Positions 62,153 to 64,000 of a DNA stretch of 64,000 nt are shown piece by piece; the first letter of the stretch is position 1, and each line of letters starts with the position of its first letter. A program made the translations under genes and the position numbers. The stretch lies in assembly GCF_024734405.1 (NCBI RefSeq), contig NZ_CP059556.1:4526001-4590000 (forward strand). Reading direction: 5' to 3'. Below the pieces are notes generated by a model. It was not told the origin of the DNA. It saw only the letters and a program-made list of their open reading frames with translations, and did no database searches. The stretch is from Saccharopolyspora gregorii. GTDB lineage: Bacteria; Actinomycetota; Actinomycetes; Mycobacteriales; Pseudonocardiaceae.

Positions 62153-62158
62153 TAGCCT
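62153..62158 (+). promoter_or_regulatory. -10 element (TAGCCT) for a leaderless rocD transcript
   Basis: TAGCCT ends seven bases before the rocD ATG and no Shine-Dalgarno precedes the start, matching leaderless actinomycete promoters. Confidence 0.5.
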
Positions 62159-62165
62159 GAGCAGC

Positions 62166-63407
62166 ATGACCTCCGCTTCGACCGCGACGACGTGCCCGGC
62201 CGGGACCACCCGTTCCGCCGAATACCTGCGCCTGGACGAGACCTACAGCGCGCACAACTACCACCCGCTGCCGGTCGTGATCGCCGAAGCGGACGGGGCG
62301 TGGATGACCGATGTGGACGGTCGCCGCCACCTGGACTTCCTCGCCGGGTACTCGGCGCTGAACTTCGGGCACCGGCATCCGCGGCTGGTCGCCGCCGCCA
62401 CCGAGCAGCTGGGCCGCGTCACGCTGACCAGCCGGGCGTTCCACCACGACCGGTTCGGCCCGTTCTGCCGCGAGCTGGCCGAGCTCACCGGCACCGAGCA
62501 GGTGCTGCTGATGAACTCCGGCGCCGAAGCCGTCGAATCCGCCATCAAGCTCGCCCGGAAGTGGGCCTACCAGGTCAAGGGGGTGCCCGCGGACCGCGCG
62601 GAGATCGTCGTCGCCGGGTCCAACTTCCACGGCCGCACCACCACGATCGTGTCGTTCTCCACCGACGACACCGCGCGCGCCGGGTTCGGGCCGTTCACGC
62701 CCGGGTTCACCATCACCCCCTACGGCGACGCGGACGCGGTCGCGGCGGCGATCACCGAGCGCACCGCGGCGGTGCTCGTCGAACCGGTGCAGGGCGAGGC
62801 GGGCGTCGTGGTGCCGCCAGCCGGCTACCTGCGCAGGCTGCGGGAGCTGTGCGACGAGCACGGGGTGCTGCTCGTCGCCGACGAGATCCAGTCCGGCCTG
62901 GCCCGCACCGGCGAACTGCTGGCCTGCGACCACGACGGGGTGCGCGCCGACCTGTACGCGCTCGGCAAGGCGCTCGGCGGCGGCATCCTGCCGGTCTCCG
63001 CGGTCGTCGGCAGCCGCGAGGTGCTGGGCGTGCTGCGGCCCGGCGAGCACGGCTCCACGTTCGGCGGGAACCCGCTGGCCTGCGCCGTCGGGCTCGAAGT
63101 GGTGCGGATGCTGGCGACCGGCGAGTACCAGGCGCGGTCCCGGGAGCTCGGCGCGCACCTGCACGCGCGGCTCGGCGAGCTCGTCGGCCGCGGCGCCGCC
63201 GAGGTCCGCGGGCGCGGGCTGTGGGCCGGCGTGGAGCTCGCCCCCGGCGGGCCCACCGGCCGCCAGGTCAGCGAACGGCTCGCCGCGAACGGCGTGCTGT
63301 GCAAGGAGACCCAGGACACCACGCTGCGCGTCGCACCCCCGCTCACCATCACCCGCGAGGAGCTGGACCAGGGCATCGACGCCATCACCGACGTCCTCGC
63401 CCGCTGA
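62166..63407 (+). CDS. rocD: Ornithine aminotransferase
   Basis: A 413-residue fold type I PLP enzyme converting ornithine plus 2-oxoglutarate to glutamate semialdehyde plus glutamate. The RocD signature ETYSAHNYHPLPVVI is at residues 25-39, MNSGAEAVESAIKLARKW binds PLP, D239 is in LVADEIQSGLARTG and the Schiff-base Lys is K268 (LYALGKALGGGILPVSAV). The N-terminus carries about 15 extra Ser/Thr/Ala residues. Likely regulated from the inverted repeat upstream. Confidence 0.95.
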   Translation: MTSASTATTCPAGTTRSAEYLRLDETYSAHNYHPLPVVIAEADGAWMTDVDGRRHLDFLAGYSALNFGHRHPRLVAAATEQLGRVTLTSRAFHHDRFGPFCRELAELTGTEQVLLMNSGAEAVESAIKLARKWAYQVKGVPADRAEIVVAGSNFHGRTTTIVSFSTDDTARAGFGPFTPGFTITPYGDADAVAAAITERTAAVLVEPVQGEAGVVVPPAGYLRRLRELCDEHGVLLVADEIQSGLARTGELLACDHDGVRADLYALGKALGGGILPVSAVVGSREVLGVLRPGEHGSTFGGNPLACAVGLEVVRMLATGEYQARSRELGAHLHARLGELVGRGAAEVRGRGLWAGVELAPGGPTGRQVSERLAANGVLCKETQDTTLRVAPPLTITREELDQGIDAITDVLAR

Positions 63408-63411
63408 CCCG

Positions 63412-64000
63412 TCAGGACTTGACGGCGTCCCGGGACAGGGCGGTGAGGCGGGACAGGGCGCGGAGGTACTTCTTGCGGTAGCCGCCGCGGAGCATCTCCT
63501 CGGTGAACAGCTCCGAGAGCGGCGCCCCCGACACCCGCACCGGCACCGCCCGGTCGTAGAGCCGGTCGGCGAACGCCACCAGCCGCAGGCCCACGTTCTG
63601 GTTCGGCGCCGCGCGCAACCCGCGCAGGTGCACCGCGCTGACGTCCGCCACGAGCCGCCCGTACTTCGACGGGTGCACCGAGGCGAGGTGCTCGCACAGC
63701 GCGTCGAAGTCGTCGAGCGTGGCACCGGGCATCGACTCGGCCTCCGCGGTGAGCTCCGCGTCGTCCACCGGTTCCGGCGGGTCGGGCAGGCCGCGGTGCC
63801 GGTAGTCGGGGCCGTCCACCCGCAGCACCTCGAAGCGCTCCGACATCGCGTGGATCTCGCGCAGGAAGTCCACCGCGGCGAACCGGCCCTCGCCGAGCTT
63901 GCCGGGCAGCGTGTTCGACGTCGCCGCGATGTGCACGCCCGCGTCGGTGAGCTTCGCGATCAGCTGGGTGACCAGCATCGTGTCGCCCGGGTCGTCCAGC
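63412..64000 (-). CDS. zapE: ZapE/AFG1-family ATPase (5' end outside window)
   Basis: C-terminal part (about 196 residues, start beyond the right edge). LDDPGDTMLVTQLIAKLTDA and VHIAATSNTLPGKLGEGRF match the Sensor-1 region of ZapE/AFG1 AAA-like ATPases; the rest (VLRVDGPDYRHRGLPDPPE, RLVAFADRLYDRAVPVRVSG) is the family C-domain with the DYR element. ZapE is linked to cell division and respiratory homeostasis in other bacteria; the actinomycete role is unknown. The stop is four bases from the convergent rocD stop. Confidence 0.93.
   Translation of the reverse strand, partial: LDDPGDTMLVTQLIAKLTDAGVHIAATSNTLPGKLGEGRFAAVDFLREIHAMSERFEVLRVDGPDYRHRGLPDPPEPVDDAELTAEAESMPGATLDDFDALCEHLASVHPSKYGRLVADVSAVHLRGLRAAPNQNVGLRLVAFADRLYDRAVPVRVSGAPLSELFTEEMLRGGYRKKYLRALSRLTALSRDAVKS

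Overview
The window is about 72% G+C with GTG starts, stop/start overlaps and almost no intergenic space, as in an actinomycete. A mycothiol-dependent formaldehyde dehydrogenase, an F420-type oxidoreductase, an XRE/DUF397 pair, an ImmA/MAB_1171c-type operon, and DUF2795, DUF5709 and Rv2629-like proteins point to the Actinomycetes, most likely Pseudonocardiaceae (Saccharopolyspora-like; the genus is inference). I saw no rRNA, tRNA, CRISPR array, transposase or prophage.

Layout. 1-2.5 kb: end of an ABC importer operon with an M24 peptidase-like protein and a RidA protein. 2.6-11.3 kb: DMT exporter with its TetR repressor and a clear operator, peptidase E, L-2-hydroxyglutarate oxidase, a small holin-family membrane protein, a Ppx/GppA phosphatase, an F420-type oxidoreductase, a D-2-hydroxyacid dehydrogenase and a DUF952-cupin fusion. 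12-22 kb: a divergent acyl-CoA catabolic locus with two paralogous double-hotdog dehydratases, two paralogous class III CoA-transferases, an MHS-type transporter, a GntR regulator, a ThDP enzyme and an FGGY sugar kinase. 22-27 kb: acetate kinase and phosphoketolase (bifid shunt), then a Gfo/Idh oxidoreductase. 27-31 kb: NarL-type two-component system, then MscR with a glyoxalase II-like hydrolase. 31-35 kb: methyltransferase, MFS exporter, amidase. 35-40.5 kb: glutarate module (SDR, GcdH, SUGCT-type CoA-transferase, FCD regulator, 3-hydroxyacyl-CoA dehydrogenase). 40.8-45.8 kb: tightly coupled HTH / ImmA-type metalloprotease / 7-TM protein / divergent P450, then an FAD monooxygenase. 45.9-55.2 kb: Fpg-type glycosylase, hydrolase, DUF5709, XRE/DUF397 with a zinc-finger protein, a decayed sugar ABC operon with its surviving LacI regulator, a beta-lactamase-like lipoprotein, and a stress group (DUF2795, Rv2629-like, DJ-1, Bcp). 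55.4-64 kb: ribose-type ABC importer, Ser/Thr kinase, lactonase, ornithine aminotransferase and the C-terminal part of ZapE.

How genes fit together. A glutarate route can be read: glutarate to glutaryl-CoA (CoA-transferase), to crotonyl-CoA (GcdH), and after a hydratase not seen here, 3-hydroxybutyryl-CoA to acetoacetyl-CoA. The FGGY kinase, phosphoketolase and acetate kinase would form a pentose-to-acetate route if the kinase acts on xylulose. MscR plus the metallo-hydrolase would detoxify formaldehyde through mycothiol.

Most unusual signal. Three intergenic copies (26992-27148, 39401-39555, 55209-55364) of a structured element of about 156 bp have nearly identical flanks and internal loops, but each carries a different 8-bp block in the main stem. 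The opposite arm changes to match in every copy. It fits no class I recognise and is the best candidate for something undescribed. The HTH-protease-7TM-P450 operon is second.
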